Assembly (NCBI GenBank): GCA_011772205.1
Contig: WVZY01000064.1
Coordinates: forward strand, 29,461-93,460
Direction of reading: 5' to 3'
Length of the DNA stretch: 64,000 nucleotides
Source of the DNA: Candidatus Latescibacterota bacterium
Lineage (GTDB): Bacteria > Krumholzibacteriota > Krumholzibacteriia > WVZY01
The position numbers were made by a program, and so were the translations under genes. Below, piece by piece: positions 29,201-38,230 of this stretch (the stretch's first letter is position 1; the number at the start of each line of letters is the position of its first letter). The notes below the pieces were generated by a model, which made no database searches, was not told the origin of the DNA, and saw nothing but the letters and a program-made list of their open reading frames with translations.

Positions 29201-32200
29201 GAAGACGCCGCCGCCCGATGTGACTTCGAACGTAACGGGAACACCGCCTGATGCCGCACCTCCAGCGAAGGCTCTCACCCGGAGGGGCGCCGGCAGGGTC
29301 TGGTCAATTACTCCCGTTTGCCCATTTCCGGAAATCATCGCGAGAGTATCGGCGTCGCTGAAATCATAGACCAGGAGGCTGTCTCCCAACGTGGCACCAA
29401 CGTAGATCCGGGATCCATCGTGCGAAAAATCCTGATCCATCGGGTCGTCTTGAACGTCCGAGTAGAACGTATTTACGGTCCCTATGGCAAAAGGCGTCAG
29501 GGCAAGATTGAAGATACCCACTCCGTTCATATGAAAGACCGCCCGGTCTCCTCTCGGGGATACATCGATCCTGTTTCCCGTAAGGGGCGTTGGCCACCCG
29601 GCAAAGAATTCCTCGACAACCCAGGTGGGAGTGTGCGGAGTCGACGTGTCCAGCAAATATACGAAGTTGTAGAGGTAGGCTTGGTCGAACACGAGGACGA
29701 GGCAGCGCGACCCGTCGGGATGGAACGACAAGGAAAAAGGCGCCATCCGATCGGGAGGATCAGGGAGAGATCCTGCCGGCAGTGGAATCGGGAACGGAGG
29801 TATGAGCGTCCTGTAAGCCTCGCTTGCCGGATTCATGTCGACAATCAGGATCGAGTACAAAGGGCCCGACGCGAGGTATAGATACTCACCACTTGGATGG
29901 AACGCCATCTCGTTCGCCGTCAAGACAGACGCCGTGTCGACGACCGTATTCTCGGTGGGCGATCCTGGCATGATGTCCACGAAGTAGAGCATGTTCGAAC
30001 CGATGTCCTGAACGACGCACGTTTCGCCGTCCGGGCTAATGGCCAGCTCCCTGGGAGTGTCAGGAATCACAAGGGTTCCCAGGTCGACGGTGCCGATGAG
30101 CGTCCCATGCGCGTTGCTCGTACGGTCGCAGTTGATGATGTAGACGTTTTCGTCGGCGGGGACAACCGCGTAAGCTCTTTTTCCGTCGGGGGTGATGGCG
30201 ATGTCGGATACTACGTCGCTGCTAAAGCTGATCTCGTTGAACGGTTGATTGAACGTGGGCCGATTGGGATCCGTATCCACAAAGAGAATATCGCCCCCGT
30301 TGGTCCCCATGAGAAATTGGTCGCCGGCTGGCGAAAGCGCTGCCGACGCCTCGAAGCTCAATAGCGGAGCCGGCTCGGTCTGTTCGGCCAAACGGAGCTG
30401 TCCGGGGGCGGGTGTGGGCCCGAGCACCTCGAAGTGGATCTCATTGGAATTCTCCACCCAAGTGCCCCGGTCCCTCGTAACGCTCACCGCTCCGCTGGCC
30501 GCACTGGCAGGAACCGTAACGGTGAGCGCCGTTCCCGTCGATCTCTCCGGTGCCACGCCAACGATCGCACCGGATGCGTCGACGAATTTCACCTCGAGAG
30601 AGTCGAGGTCCGTTCCGAATCCTTCTCCGCCCAAGACCAGCTTCGTTCCAATGGGGCCCGCTCGTCGCGACAGGCTTCTTATTGCCGGCCCAACACCAAT
30701 CGCCGTGATGACCAGCTCCATATCCTCCTCTACCAGGGAAAACGCGTACAGGCCTTCCGGGGATAGATCCACGTCCACCGGGTCCGTGGCTTGCGGTATG
30801 GTTGCAGACACGCCCCAGAACGTCGGGTTATCGGCGTTCAGGTCGATCACATCGAGCAGGTCGAGCTGCCTGTTGGCGGCAAGGACATAGACGCCTGCCG
30901 GCGTAATCGTGAGGCCCCGGAGGGATCCGCCGGTGGTAATGTCCCTCACCTTGAACGGCCCGCCCGCCCCGTCCAGTGACACGACCGTTGCCAATCCCAT
31001 CCCATCGCTCACGTACGCCCGTTTTCCGGTCGGATCGATCACAACATCCCTTGGATCCAGCCCTATGTCGACATCGACCTCGAAGGAATCCCGGCTCAGA
31101 TCGAAGAATAAGAGCTTCCCGCTGCCCGAGAGGGCCAGGAGACGGTTGTGTGAAGGATCAAGGGCCATTTTCCCTCGGATACTCACTTCCGGCGATGCCA
31201 TCGTCCCGATTTGCTCCCTGAATGTGCCGCTACCTTCCTTCACATCCCAGATCTGAATCTCCCCATTGCTGGTTGGAACAAAGGCTTGGCGTCCGCTCTG
31301 ATCGATGAGGATCCCCAGGGGTTCTGCGGTCATGCCGATCGAGGTGACGACGGATTTCGTCACCGGATCGATGACGTGAAGCGCCTCTTCACTCCGGCTC
31401 ACCCCGTAGACCCATTTCCCATCCGGAGTCGCATCCAGCTCGTCCAATCCGCCCGGGATCGGAATCGGAGTATGGGCGCGAAACGTACCGGATCCCGGAT
31501 CCACATCGACTGCGGAAGCTCCCGCCTGGGTTGCCACATATGCGTAGCTCCCGTCGGACAACACGGTGAGCGATCGAGGGATTGCGCCCAAATTGGTGAT
31601 GCCAACCTGGAAGCTCCGGGAAACTTCCGTCGAGGGCAGGACGGTGAAAAGCAAAGAATCGCTCGTCTCGGGTCCGGACATGACGTACACATTCCCGGTG
31701 CCAGCACCTTGTGGCACCGTGACGACGAGCTGGTGCTGTGTCGCGCTCGTGGGGGTGGTCGCGACAATGCCGGTTCCATTTTCGTCTTTGAAGCGAATGG
31801 TGTTCGCGGCGGCCGTTGTATCGAAGCCCCCACCGTTGATGACAACAATGGATCCCACGACACCTTTGTTGGGAAGGAAGTCCGTAATATACAACGGTGG
31901 CTCCGGCTGCGTCGTGAAGCTGAACACATAGGGCGCTGGCAGAGTATTGCCGAAGTAATCTTCCAGGCCGGTCTTGAGGCTGCAGACATACGTTGCGGAA
32001 TAGTCGAGCAGGTCCCAGGGAGTGAACACGAGAAGCGAATCGTCCTTTAGGATATAGGCGTTGCCCCCCACTCCATCGGTGCCGTTTTTGAGTAACCGGA
32101 AATTACCTTGGACAGTGAGGTGATTGATCGGCTCCGAAAACGAGATCGCGACGGAAGCGTCGATCTCCACATCGACCTCGGCATCGAGCGGCTTGGTTTC

Positions 32201-35200
32201 CGCTATGGCTGGACCCGTCGTGTCGATGTTGGTGATGAAATCGAGATCCGTGATTTCCACTCCATCGGCCACGCCCACAATAGACTTATCTGCGGGATCA
32301 TCGTACGGGCCGTCACCGATGTTGTAATACTCGGGAACGAAATTCGTGACGGCCAAAGAATCGACCAGCCAGTTTACGAACGGCGCGATCAGGTATCCAA
32401 TCGGCGAGGTGCCATTCACCGGGTATATGGAAAGATAGTAATCGTTGGCGGGGAGACCCAGGAAATGGTAACTGCCGTCCGGCAAGGTGAAGTCACACCC
32501 AACGGTATCGCCATCGATGTTGATCGCGAAGATGATGGCGCCGGGGATGGGTTCCGGATCGAGCAGATCCGGAGAGGCTCCATCGAGCACTCTGCCGCTA
32601 ATATGGCTGGCATCTGCAAGCGTTAGCGAGTCGGCATACGCTTTCAGGAAGACGGTTTCGTCCTCCGGACTCAAGATGCCCCCCGCCGTTCCCGGTTGGA
32701 GAACGAAAAACATGCTGGCTGATTTCAAGGCCGAGTGGGACAGGCCGAAAAGGTGTCCCGCCTCGTGGAGGGCCGTACTAAAGAGATCTCTTCCTTCGCC
32801 GATCGGCGTGGTTTTGAACCGCCTTTGCGGATTGAAAATCATATCGACATCCACGATCTGCCCCGGTCGGTATACCTTGCCGTTGTAAAGCGTCGGCGTC
32901 GTAAACGACGTCGCCACTCCCACGGCGAGAACGTACGTGCCGAAGTCGTATTCGTCGTCCGTGAATGTAATGAGGTTGACCTGATCCAGGATCCTGGCCG
33001 TGTCTTGAGTGGTGGTGCCCGCGTATCTCACCTCGATATCCGTACCCGGGATCGATGGCCACATGTTCATGGCGTCATGAATCGCAATCGTGTCGCTCGG
33101 GTCGGTGATGTATGGTGCCCCCTCCTCCTGAATGTGATACCGGAGCGTATCATCCTCGGCCCAGTACTCAATATGCCGGGCGCCGATCGCTTTATCGATG
33201 CAGCCGTCCCCGTCCCTGTCAAAAAGCCATGCGCTTTCGGCGATGCACGCATCGGCCACGTTGGGCACTCCGTCAATGTCATCATCCGGAAGCATCTGCG
33301 TGGTGAAGTGGCTGATAAACGCTTCGGACAGGCCGTTGCCAAACCGATCCTGCAGACCCACGTCGACCGTGGTCTTGTACACCGTCTGATAGGCCAACGC
33401 AGAGCTCGGCACGAACACGAGCAGCGAGTCATCGTTCAATAGGACAGCTGACCCTGATACGATGGTGTGCGTCAGGGTGTCTTCCACGATGAAGTTTCCA
33501 GTGATGGTGGTCGGGTCCATCTGATCGGAAAATGCGACCAAGATCGCAGTGCCTGGCGGAACTTCGGTTTCTCCATCATAGGGCGTGACGGAAATGACCT
33601 CCGGTGGCAACAAATCCTCGTTCGTGATGATGTCGATACCCGTAATGTCGCCCGCAGTAGGCAGGTTTATCGCATCCTTGAGAGTGGGATCATCGGAGTT
33701 CGTCTCGGACACGGACCAGAATTCAGGAAGGAACACGGTCTGAGCCGAGGTATCGACCATGGTATTGACATTGGACGGCGTCATATACCCGATGGCCGAG
33801 GAGCCGTCCAATGGATGAGTGCTCACATAGTAGTCCCCGGGCGGCAAGTCGAAGAAGAGATACGTGCCGTCGAGCATCGTATACTCGCAAATGAGCGTAT
33901 CACCTGTGCCGGCATCGATGGCGAACACCGCCGCGCCCGGGATCGGAGTGGATCCGTTGGGTTCATAGACAGTGCCTCCCAGGCGGCTCGCTGTGGCCAG
34001 AGCAGAAGACGTTGGGTACGCCTTGATCAGCGTGAGTTCATCATCCGGCTCGAGACTGCTCCATTCAGGGCTAAAAACAATGGACATCGTGGAGCTCTGT
34101 ATCGCGGAGTTGGCGATAGCTGCTATGTGACCGGCGGAGTGAGTCATGGCCGCCTGGATATCGTAGCCGGATCCCTGCATCGGCGTCTCGTAGCTCAGCA
34201 TCGGATTGAAGAGCACGTCGGCATCCACGATCTGTCCGGGCCGGTAGAGTGCTCCATATAATATAGTCGGTTCAATAAAGCTCGTCGTTAGCCCAACGGA
34301 GATAACAGTGGGGGCAAAGACATAATCCGGGTCGTTAAACGTAACCAGATTCACAAAATCGAGCGCCTGGGCGTCGTTAACCGGCGTCGTGCCGGCATAG
34401 CTCACCGTGAAATCGGCCCGCGACACGCCGGCCCACGTATTCATGGCGTTTTGGATCGCGGTAAAGTCGCTGCCGTCGGTGATACCCGGAGCTCCATCAT
34501 CATGAATGACGTATGATACAGGCAGATCATCCGTCGCCCAGTACTCGATGTGGCGTGCGCCGATTGGATCGTCGATGCATCCATCACCATCGCGATCGAA
34601 GAACGACGCATCCTCGTCGGGGCATGCATCGACCAGATCGGGCACACCGTCATCGTCACTGTCACCGTACTGCAATTCAATCCGCAGCGTGTCACATGAG
34701 GGATTGACACCGACTTCGTTGTAGACGTGCGCGGACCGCCACCGGAGATCATTCCCAGTTGCTGCAAAGCTGTGCCAACCGCCGCCGGGGACGACTTCCT
34801 CCCAGTCGGCACCGCCGTTCGGGCTCATTTCCCATATTATGGAGTCCGTTTGTAGGGTCGAAAGTCTGACGCTTCCGACCACCACGGGCAGCGAGTTCAA
34901 GGTGAGGGATTGGGCGCGGGTATCCACATGATTGAACGTCCTGTCAAGAACTTGGAATATTTCGAGTGCGGGATAATCGTCCATTGTTGGCGCAACTTCG
35001 GCAACGTAGGCGTAATCTCCCGCCACAGCAACGTCGAAGGCACCGGCACCGGTTATCTTTTCTCCCGCTAATGTGGGGGCTGTTGGATCGCTGATATCAA
35101 TCACGATCAAGGCATATTCGTTGGCTATGTAGGCGAAATCGCCAACAATCTCGACACGATGAGCAACGCCCGGAGTGTCGTAGCTCCCCGCGAGTGTCGG

Positions 35201-36946
35201 AGCGCTAAGGGTAGTGATATCGATCACCTGGAGGCCGAAGTCCCAATCCGCTATATAGGCGTAGTCGCCGGCAATCGCGATTCCATTCGCGGACCCCGGA
35301 GTGTCGTAACTTCCCACCAACGAGAGAATGGGGGGACTGCCGATGTAGATAACCTTGAGGCCGAAATCACCATCGGCCACAAAAGCATAATCCCCAGAGA
35401 TTGCAACGTCGTAGGAAGACATCGTCACACCTTGGCCGGCAAGTCCCAACACACCAGCACCTGTGGGGCTGGTGGGCATGGATATATCTAACACGTTGAG
35501 ACCAGAGTCGCCATCAGCCACATAGGCATAATAACCGGAAATCGCTACCGCGCGGGCAAAACCCGGCGTATCAAGGCCCCCTACAAGAAGCGGGTTTGTA
35601 GGCGAGCTGATATCGAATACACGAAAGTTGGAAACGGAGCCAAGGCCGGACTCATCGCCCGCTACATAAGCGTAATTTCCGGAAATATCGACATCATTAC
35701 ATCTAACGGCAATGTCGCCAAGTCCGGCCTGCAAGGGATTTGTGGGGTCGCTGATATCGATCACTCTGAGGGCACCAGTTGCATACACATCGCCGATATA
35801 GGCATAGTCGCCATCGAGGTCGATCGCATATCCAACCGGTATGTTAGCTACATAGCTCCCTGCCAGAATGGGCGATGGGAGAGGGCCCGCGATCTTGATC
35901 ACCTGGAAACCGGAACCGTAATCCCCCACGTAGGCGTAATCCCCCGAGACGACCACGCTATAGGCATCGCCCGGCGTATCGCAGCCATCCACAAACGAAG
36001 GCGCGGTGGGATCGCTGATATCTAACACTTGAAGACCGGAAGCCTGACACGCCACGTAGGCGTAATCCCCCGAGATGGCCACGCCAAAGTCATCGCCCGG
36101 CGGATTGAAGCTCCCCGCAAACGAAGGTGCCGTGGAATCGCTGATATCTATCACTTGCAAGCCCGAACCCCAATCCGCCACGTAGGCGTAATCCCCCGAG
36201 ATGGCCACGCACCGGGCATTGCCCGGCGTATCGTAGCTCCCGGAAAGCGTGGGTGTGGTGGGATGGCTGATGTTTATTACATGCATACCGGACCAATCAT
36301 CCGCCACGTAGGCGTATTCCCCCGAGATGGCCACGCACCGGGCATACGCCGGCGTATCGTAGCTCCCGGCAAGTGTGGGTGTGGTGGGATCGGATATATC
36401 GATCACCTGGAGACCGGAATATGCATCCGCCACGTAGGCGTAATCCCCCGAGATGGCCACGCACCAGCCAAGGCTTGGCGTATCGTAGCTCCCTGCAAGT
36501 GTGGGTGTAGTAGGATCGGATATATCGATCACCTGGAGACCGGACTCCCAATCCGCCACGTAGGCGTAATCCCCCGAGATGGCCACCCACCGGGCAACGC
36601 TCGGCGTATCGTAGCTCCCTGCATACAAAGGAGCCGTGGGATCGCTGATGTCTATTACCTGCAGACCGGCCTCGGCAGCGGCAACGTAAGCGTAGTCACC
36701 CGAGATGGCCACGCCAAAGGCCCTCTCCGGTGTAATGTAGCTCCCCGCGAGCGTGGGCTGGAATGGAAATAGCTTCAGCTCTCCTGTGGTCGTATCCCAC
36801 AGCGCCGTTGTGTTCAGAGGATCTTTGTATTTGTTCGTCGAAAAATCCTCGAAGTACGTTTCCTGTGCAGCACTGCTCGTGGGAAAGACCAGGAATAGCA
36901 TGATCAAGGCGCTCAAAAGGCTTATTTCCCATAATTGCTTTTTCAT
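26222..36946 (-). CDS. Giant mosaic surface protein: LVIVD repeats, two matrixin modules, propellers, FlgD-type tail
   Basis: The product has 3574 residues with a GGGAGC ribosome site and a signal peptide ending near SSAAQ. Modules by rough residue: 40-660, fifteen or so 42-residue LVIVD repeats (GDYAYVADxxSGLQVIDISD); 750-785, DxDxDG calcium loops; 795-960, matrixin-like domain with degenerate HSAGHIAAIANS; then a carboxypeptidase-regulatory-like domain and a Big_5/SbsA Ig domain (about 1110); 1220, second calcium loops; 1245-1420, second matrixin with intact HEAGHLFGLSH; another regulatory and Big_5 domain; 1690, IPT/TIG; 1770-2085, YncE-like propeller; 2090, TIG; 2200-2540, propeller; 2540-2640, invasin-type Big_1; Big_5 and TIG; 2835-3155, propeller; 3290-3480, two Ig/FnIII-like domains; 3485-3574, FlgD-type tail. 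Likely a secreted, surface-bound metalloprotease or adhesin. Confidence 0.85.
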   Translation of the reverse strand: MKKQLWEISLLSALIMLFLVFPTSSAAQETYFEDFSTNKYKDPLNTTALWDTTTGELKLFPFQPTLAGSYITPERAFGVAISGDYAYVAAAEAGLQVIDISDPTAPLYAGSYDTPSVARWVAISGDYAYVADWESGLQVIDISDPTTPTLAGSYDTPSLGWCVAISGDYAYVADAYSGLQVIDISDPTTPTLAGSYDTPAYARCVAISGEYAYVADDWSGMHVINISHPTTPTLSGSYDTPGNARCVAISGDYAYVADWGSGLQVIDISDSTAPSFAGSFNPPGDDFGVAISGDYAYVACQASGLQVLDISDPTAPSFVDGCDTPGDAYSVVVSGDYAYVGDYGSGFQVIKIAGPLPSPILAGSYVANIPVGYAIDLDGDYAYIGDVYATGALRVIDISDPTNPLQAGLGDIAVRCNDVDISGNYAYVAGDESGLGSVSNFRVFDISSPTNPLLVGGLDTPGFARAVAISGYYAYVADGDSGLNVLDISMPTSPTGAGVLGLAGQGVTMSSYDVAISGDYAFVADGDFGLKVIYIGSPPILSLVGSYDTPGSANGIAIAGDYAYIADWDFGLQVIDITTLSAPTLAGSYDTPGVAHRVEIVGDFAYIANEYALIVIDISDPTAPTLAGEKITGAGAFDVAVAGDYAYVAEVAPTMDDYPALEIFQVLDRTFNHVDTRAQSLTLNSLPVVVGSVRLSTLQTDSIIWEMSPNGGADWEEVVPGGGWHSFAATGNDLRWRSAHVYNEVGVNPSCDTLRIELQYGDSDDDGVPDLVDACPDEDASFFDRDGDGCIDDPIGARHIEYWATDDLPVSYVIHDDGAPGITDGSDFTAIQNAMNTWAGVSRADFTVSYAGTTPVNDAQALDFVNLVTFNDPDYVFAPTVISVGLTTSFIEPTILYGALYRPGQIVDADVLFNPMLSYETPMQGSGYDIQAAMTHSAGHIAAIANSAIQSSTMSIVFSPEWSSLEPDDELTLIKAYPTSSALATASRLGGTVYEPNGSTPIPGAAVFAIDAGTGDTLICEYTMLDGTYLFFDLPPGDYYVSTHPLDGSSAIGYMTPSNVNTMVDTSAQTVFLPEFWSVSETNSDDPTLKDAINLPTAGDITGIDIITNEDLLPPEVISVTPYDGETEVPPGTAILVAFSDQMDPTTITGNFIVEDTLTHTIVSGSAVLLNDDSLLVFVPSSALAYQTVYKTTVDVGLQDRFGNGLSEAFISHFTTQMLPDDDIDGVPNVADACIAESAWLFDRDGDGCIDKAIGARHIEYWAEDDTLRYHIQEEGAPYITDPSDTIAIHDAMNMWPSIPGTDIEVRYAGTTTQDTARILDQVNLITFTDDEYDFGTYVLAVGVATSFTTPTLYNGKVYRPGQIVDVDMIFNPQRRFKTTPIGEGRDLFSTALHEAGHLFGLSHSALKSASMFFVLQPGTAGGILSPEDETVFLKAYADSLTLADASHISGRVLDGASPDLLDPEPIPGAIIFAINIDGDTVGCDFTLPDGSYHFLGLPANDYYLSIYPVNGTSPIGYLIAPFVNWLVDSLAVTNFVPEYYNIGDGPYDDPADKSIVGVADGVEITDLDFITNIDTTGPAIAETKPLDAEVDVEIDASVAISFSEPINHLTVQGNFRLLKNGTDGVGGNAYILKDDSLLVFTPWDLLDYSATYVCSLKTGLEDYFGNTLPAPYVFSFTTQPEPPLYITDFLPNKGVVGSIVVINGGGFDTTAAANTIRFKDENGTGIVATTPTSATQHQLVVTVPQGAGTGNVYVMSGPETSDSLLFTVLPSTEVSRSFQVGITNLGAIPRSLTVLSDGSYAYVATQAGASAVDVDPGSGTFRAHTPIPIPGGLDELDATPDGKWVYGVSRSEEALHVIDPVTKSVVTSIGMTAEPLGILIDQSGRQAFVPTSNGEIQIWDVKEGSGTFREQIGTMASPEVSIRGKMALDPSHNRLLALSGSGKLLFFDLSRDSFEVDVDIGLDPRDVVIDPTGKRAYVSDGMGLATVVSLDGAGGPFKVRDITTGGSLRGLTITPAGVYVLAANRQLDLLDVIDLNADNPTFWGVSATIPQATDPVDVDLSPEGLYAFSLVEEDMELVITAIGVGPAIRSLSRRAGPIGTKLVLGGEGFGTDLDSLEVKFVDASGAIVGVAPERSTGTALTVTVPASAASGAVSVTRDRGTWVENSNEIHFEVLGPTPAPGQLRLAEQTEPAPLLSFEASAALSPAGDQFLMGTNGGDILFVDTDPNRPTFNQPFNEISFSSDVVSDIAITPDGKRAYAVVPADENVYIINCDRTSNAHGTLIGTVDLGTLVIPDTPRELAISPDGETCVVQDIGSNMLYFVDIMPGSPTENTVVDTASVLTANEMAFHPSGEYLYLASGPLYSILIVDMNPASEAYRTLIPPFPIPLPAGSLPDPPDRMAPFSLSFHPDGSRCLVLVFDQAYLYNFVYLLDTSTPHTPTWVVEEFFAGWPTPLTGNRIDVSPRGDRAVFHMNGVGIFNLALTPFAIGTVNTFYSDVQDDPMDQDFSHDGSRIYVGATLGDSLLVYDFSDADTLAMISGNGQTGVIDQTLPAPLRVRAFAGGAASGGVPVTFEVTSGGGVFEDTDTTIQIVSTDANGYAEVDWTLGSVTGSQAVQARALGLVGSPIGFSATGEVDPGTLPLEFVDVYPLNGALDVSVTTTILATFSRGVDTSSVNTSSLYLHKNGYPNPIPVTFGFTDEFRKVSLTPMISLETDTIYTVEFTNSILDSDGWPLQNPTSSSFSTESPLPLSLASVSPPSATVGVTVVLGGTGFDPDPGQNTVLFNERAATPSDGGINYLSAAVPEDAVSGTIRVAVGTDTSNALPFNVLVPTSTVTDEVVATVGTGTATKSITINPDGTMAYAISPEGNVVVPIDVDNETSLNGIPVGDHPISIDMHPEGNFIYVANYNSSSVSIIGTDPNDLTTYHQLDTTLIVGNFPLDLVASPLGDRVYVVNASSDFTKNLDVIDSDDASSNYHKVVATLGSGDASRSITINPDGSRLYVGTNNSYIVLRADDYSYSVVATIGTSAAAKSLTINPDGTLLFILTTEGSVIVYYIEPGSGNLENKVVASLGGAGESYKSLTINPDGTLLYLVQEESNLVVVVSIEILGSVSAIDPEIPAPPVQVQLTIVDSIQVGEGPEAIAFDPSGSGLALITNAGDSTVTFLNATGPSLEPLAADILVTPRTLNLRSRGRWVTGSIELPPPFYAEDIDISTVLLQDTIPADPDEWEIVDSDQDGIRELVVMFDRALFQAVLPQGEYVPVTISGEEKTRDFIGEDTIRTIRPTVKFPKGGEILPIGETITVTWASPVGYQVDSADVYWTHDDGSAWYAIASGIPDAGSVAWQTPDMHFDSCRVMVTLYKDGTDLGMGMSQDMFVISSTVSVTLASFDGVIKKGTAILRWRTTAESNIEGFNILRAENQEDGSYTQITKEAIPSKGEPDGASYEFEDDAVRPNRTYYYMLEEATENGPGKTFGPYKVVYAATFDLEQNFPNPFNPNTTIGFTIPVNSHVKLVVYDVAGRRVRTLVNGLKKANRYEVEWDGKDNRGVSVSSGVYFYRIEAGKFKKTRKMVLIK
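34960..36860. repeat. 126-bp direct repeats encoding LVIVD units
   Basis: The 5' part of the giant gene is built of units with an exact 126-base period (42 codons). The shared GTAATCCCCCGAGATGGCCACGC-like block recurs at about 36061, 36187, 36313, 36439, 36565 and, more diverged, 36691. The copies at 36170-36600 are nearly identical at the DNA level, while units toward 35000 have drifted. Confidence 0.85.
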
Positions 36947-37049
36947 TTTGGTGCTCCCTATTTCTGCACTCCGTATTTAAGACTCTTGGCAATGACCCTT
37001 CATCCTTCCTCATCCACCCATGTGTTATGTGAACGATAAATTGTTTCTC

Positions 37050-37607
37050 TTACCGGCGATTCAGCGCCTCTTCGATAAATTGATCGAGACGAATCTTTAC
37101 CGTGCGTGATACTGGAGCGGCGCCCTCTCTCACAGGTGCTCCCAATACCTCTACGCCCTCCAGCGCGGGCCTGGTGATGAATGCTTCACCTGTTTTGGGA
37201 TCGCGTTCAATTTCGAACTTCCCCTGCGAAAAGCCCGACACCCTGTATCCCTCGGTACCGTAAGGTTCCAGGAAAAGCAGCACTTCTTCACCCGGCCGCC
37301 AGCTGAGCGCGCCGTGTACATGCATCCGAACATTGCCAACCACACCACCGATCTGGATGATGCGCACAGTGGAACCGCCCGTACCCTTGTACGTTTCATC
37401 GACATCGACAAAGGTTTCGGTGAAAATCTTGGTCCGCTTTTCATTCCAGAATGATCGAGAGGTAGCCACCTTACCCTTGACAACGAGAGGGGATTCCCGC
37501 CCCATTTGTTTCGGGCTTTGGTATAGGATCTGTGTGGCTTGGACCAGGGATGCCGCAGCAGCCAGGACGAGTAACGTGACACAGAAGATTGAAGAAAACC
37601 GCTTCAT
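37050..37607 (-). CDS. Small secreted protein of the matrixin-partner type
   Basis: The product has 185 residues, with AAAGGAGG before the ATG and a signal peptide ending near SLVQA. Strands LVVKGKVATSRSFW, IFTETFVDVDETYKG, STVRIIQIGGVVGN and WRPGEEVLLFLEPYG, then YRVSGFSQGKFEIERD, match a family of small secreted proteins often encoded directly upstream of matrixin-type metalloprotease genes. Here too it lies 103 bp upstream of the giant gene with two matrixin modules, on the same strand. The role is unknown; a chaperone, inhibitor or co-secreted partner are possibilities. Confidence 0.65.
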   Translation of the reverse strand: MKRFSSIFCVTLLVLAAAASLVQATQILYQSPKQMGRESPLVVKGKVATSRSFWNEKRTKIFTETFVDVDETYKGTGGSTVRIIQIGGVVGNVRMHVHGALSWRPGEEVLLFLEPYGTEGYRVSGFSQGKFEIERDPKTGEAFITRPALEGVEVLGAPVREGAAPVSRTVKIRLDQFIEEALNRR

Positions 37608-38230
37608 GAGTGTGTCCTCCTTTAGAAATGGACAAGCGATTCTTGTTTGTACCCGGACATAAAACGATCATCCTTACAAATTGACTTCATACGGGACATC
37701 CGTCCGAGCCAATCACAGTGAACGGGAGCCAACAGAACGAGTGCGAATATTTCGGATCTTTCGTTAGCGTTCGATTCTGCAACGGTAATAAACGTGCCAA
37801 GGCGATCAACCGACTCGGACACGCTCATCGAGAGATTGATCGTCAACAGATAGGCAGGAACAATCAGAATGAATAGAGTAACTTTTCGCCCACAATGCAT
37901 AGACAGACACAATCCCCCGGATAACCAAGACAGCAGGTTCTTTAGCTATCCTATGTATCCAGCGTAGAAATTTGCGTGCACGGGGGGATGCTGGCTCGAA
38001 CGGGCACTCGCGTGGGCGCTGGAGTATAAAAAGATGGGGAGATTTCATCACTTGGGATGATCGCCTCCCCTTGGATAACGTGCCCCTCAATGCCTGCCCC
38101 TTGCCCATCAAGCCATATTATTATACCGCAAGCCGGGGATTCCGTAAAGGGCTATTGAGCTGCCCCCGAAGCAATGCTCGAGGCCGCGGCCGGATAGGTG
38201 ATTCTGGTCCCAAAGGTGACATGGTCGCTT
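37608..38230. other. Intergenic region, no convincing gene
   Basis: About 620 bases. A minus-strand ORF (37622-37912) with a hydrophobic N-terminal stretch (KVTLFILIVPAYLLTINL) lacks a close ribosome site and any family signal, so it stays a weak candidate only. The region should contain the promoter of the small secreted protein and the giant gene. No repeat or clear terminator was seen. Confidence 0.35.

Noticed and set aside
34960..36860. Regularly spaced repeats as a possible CRISPR array
   Set aside because: The 126-base period is coding, in frame, and translates into LVIVD protein repeats.
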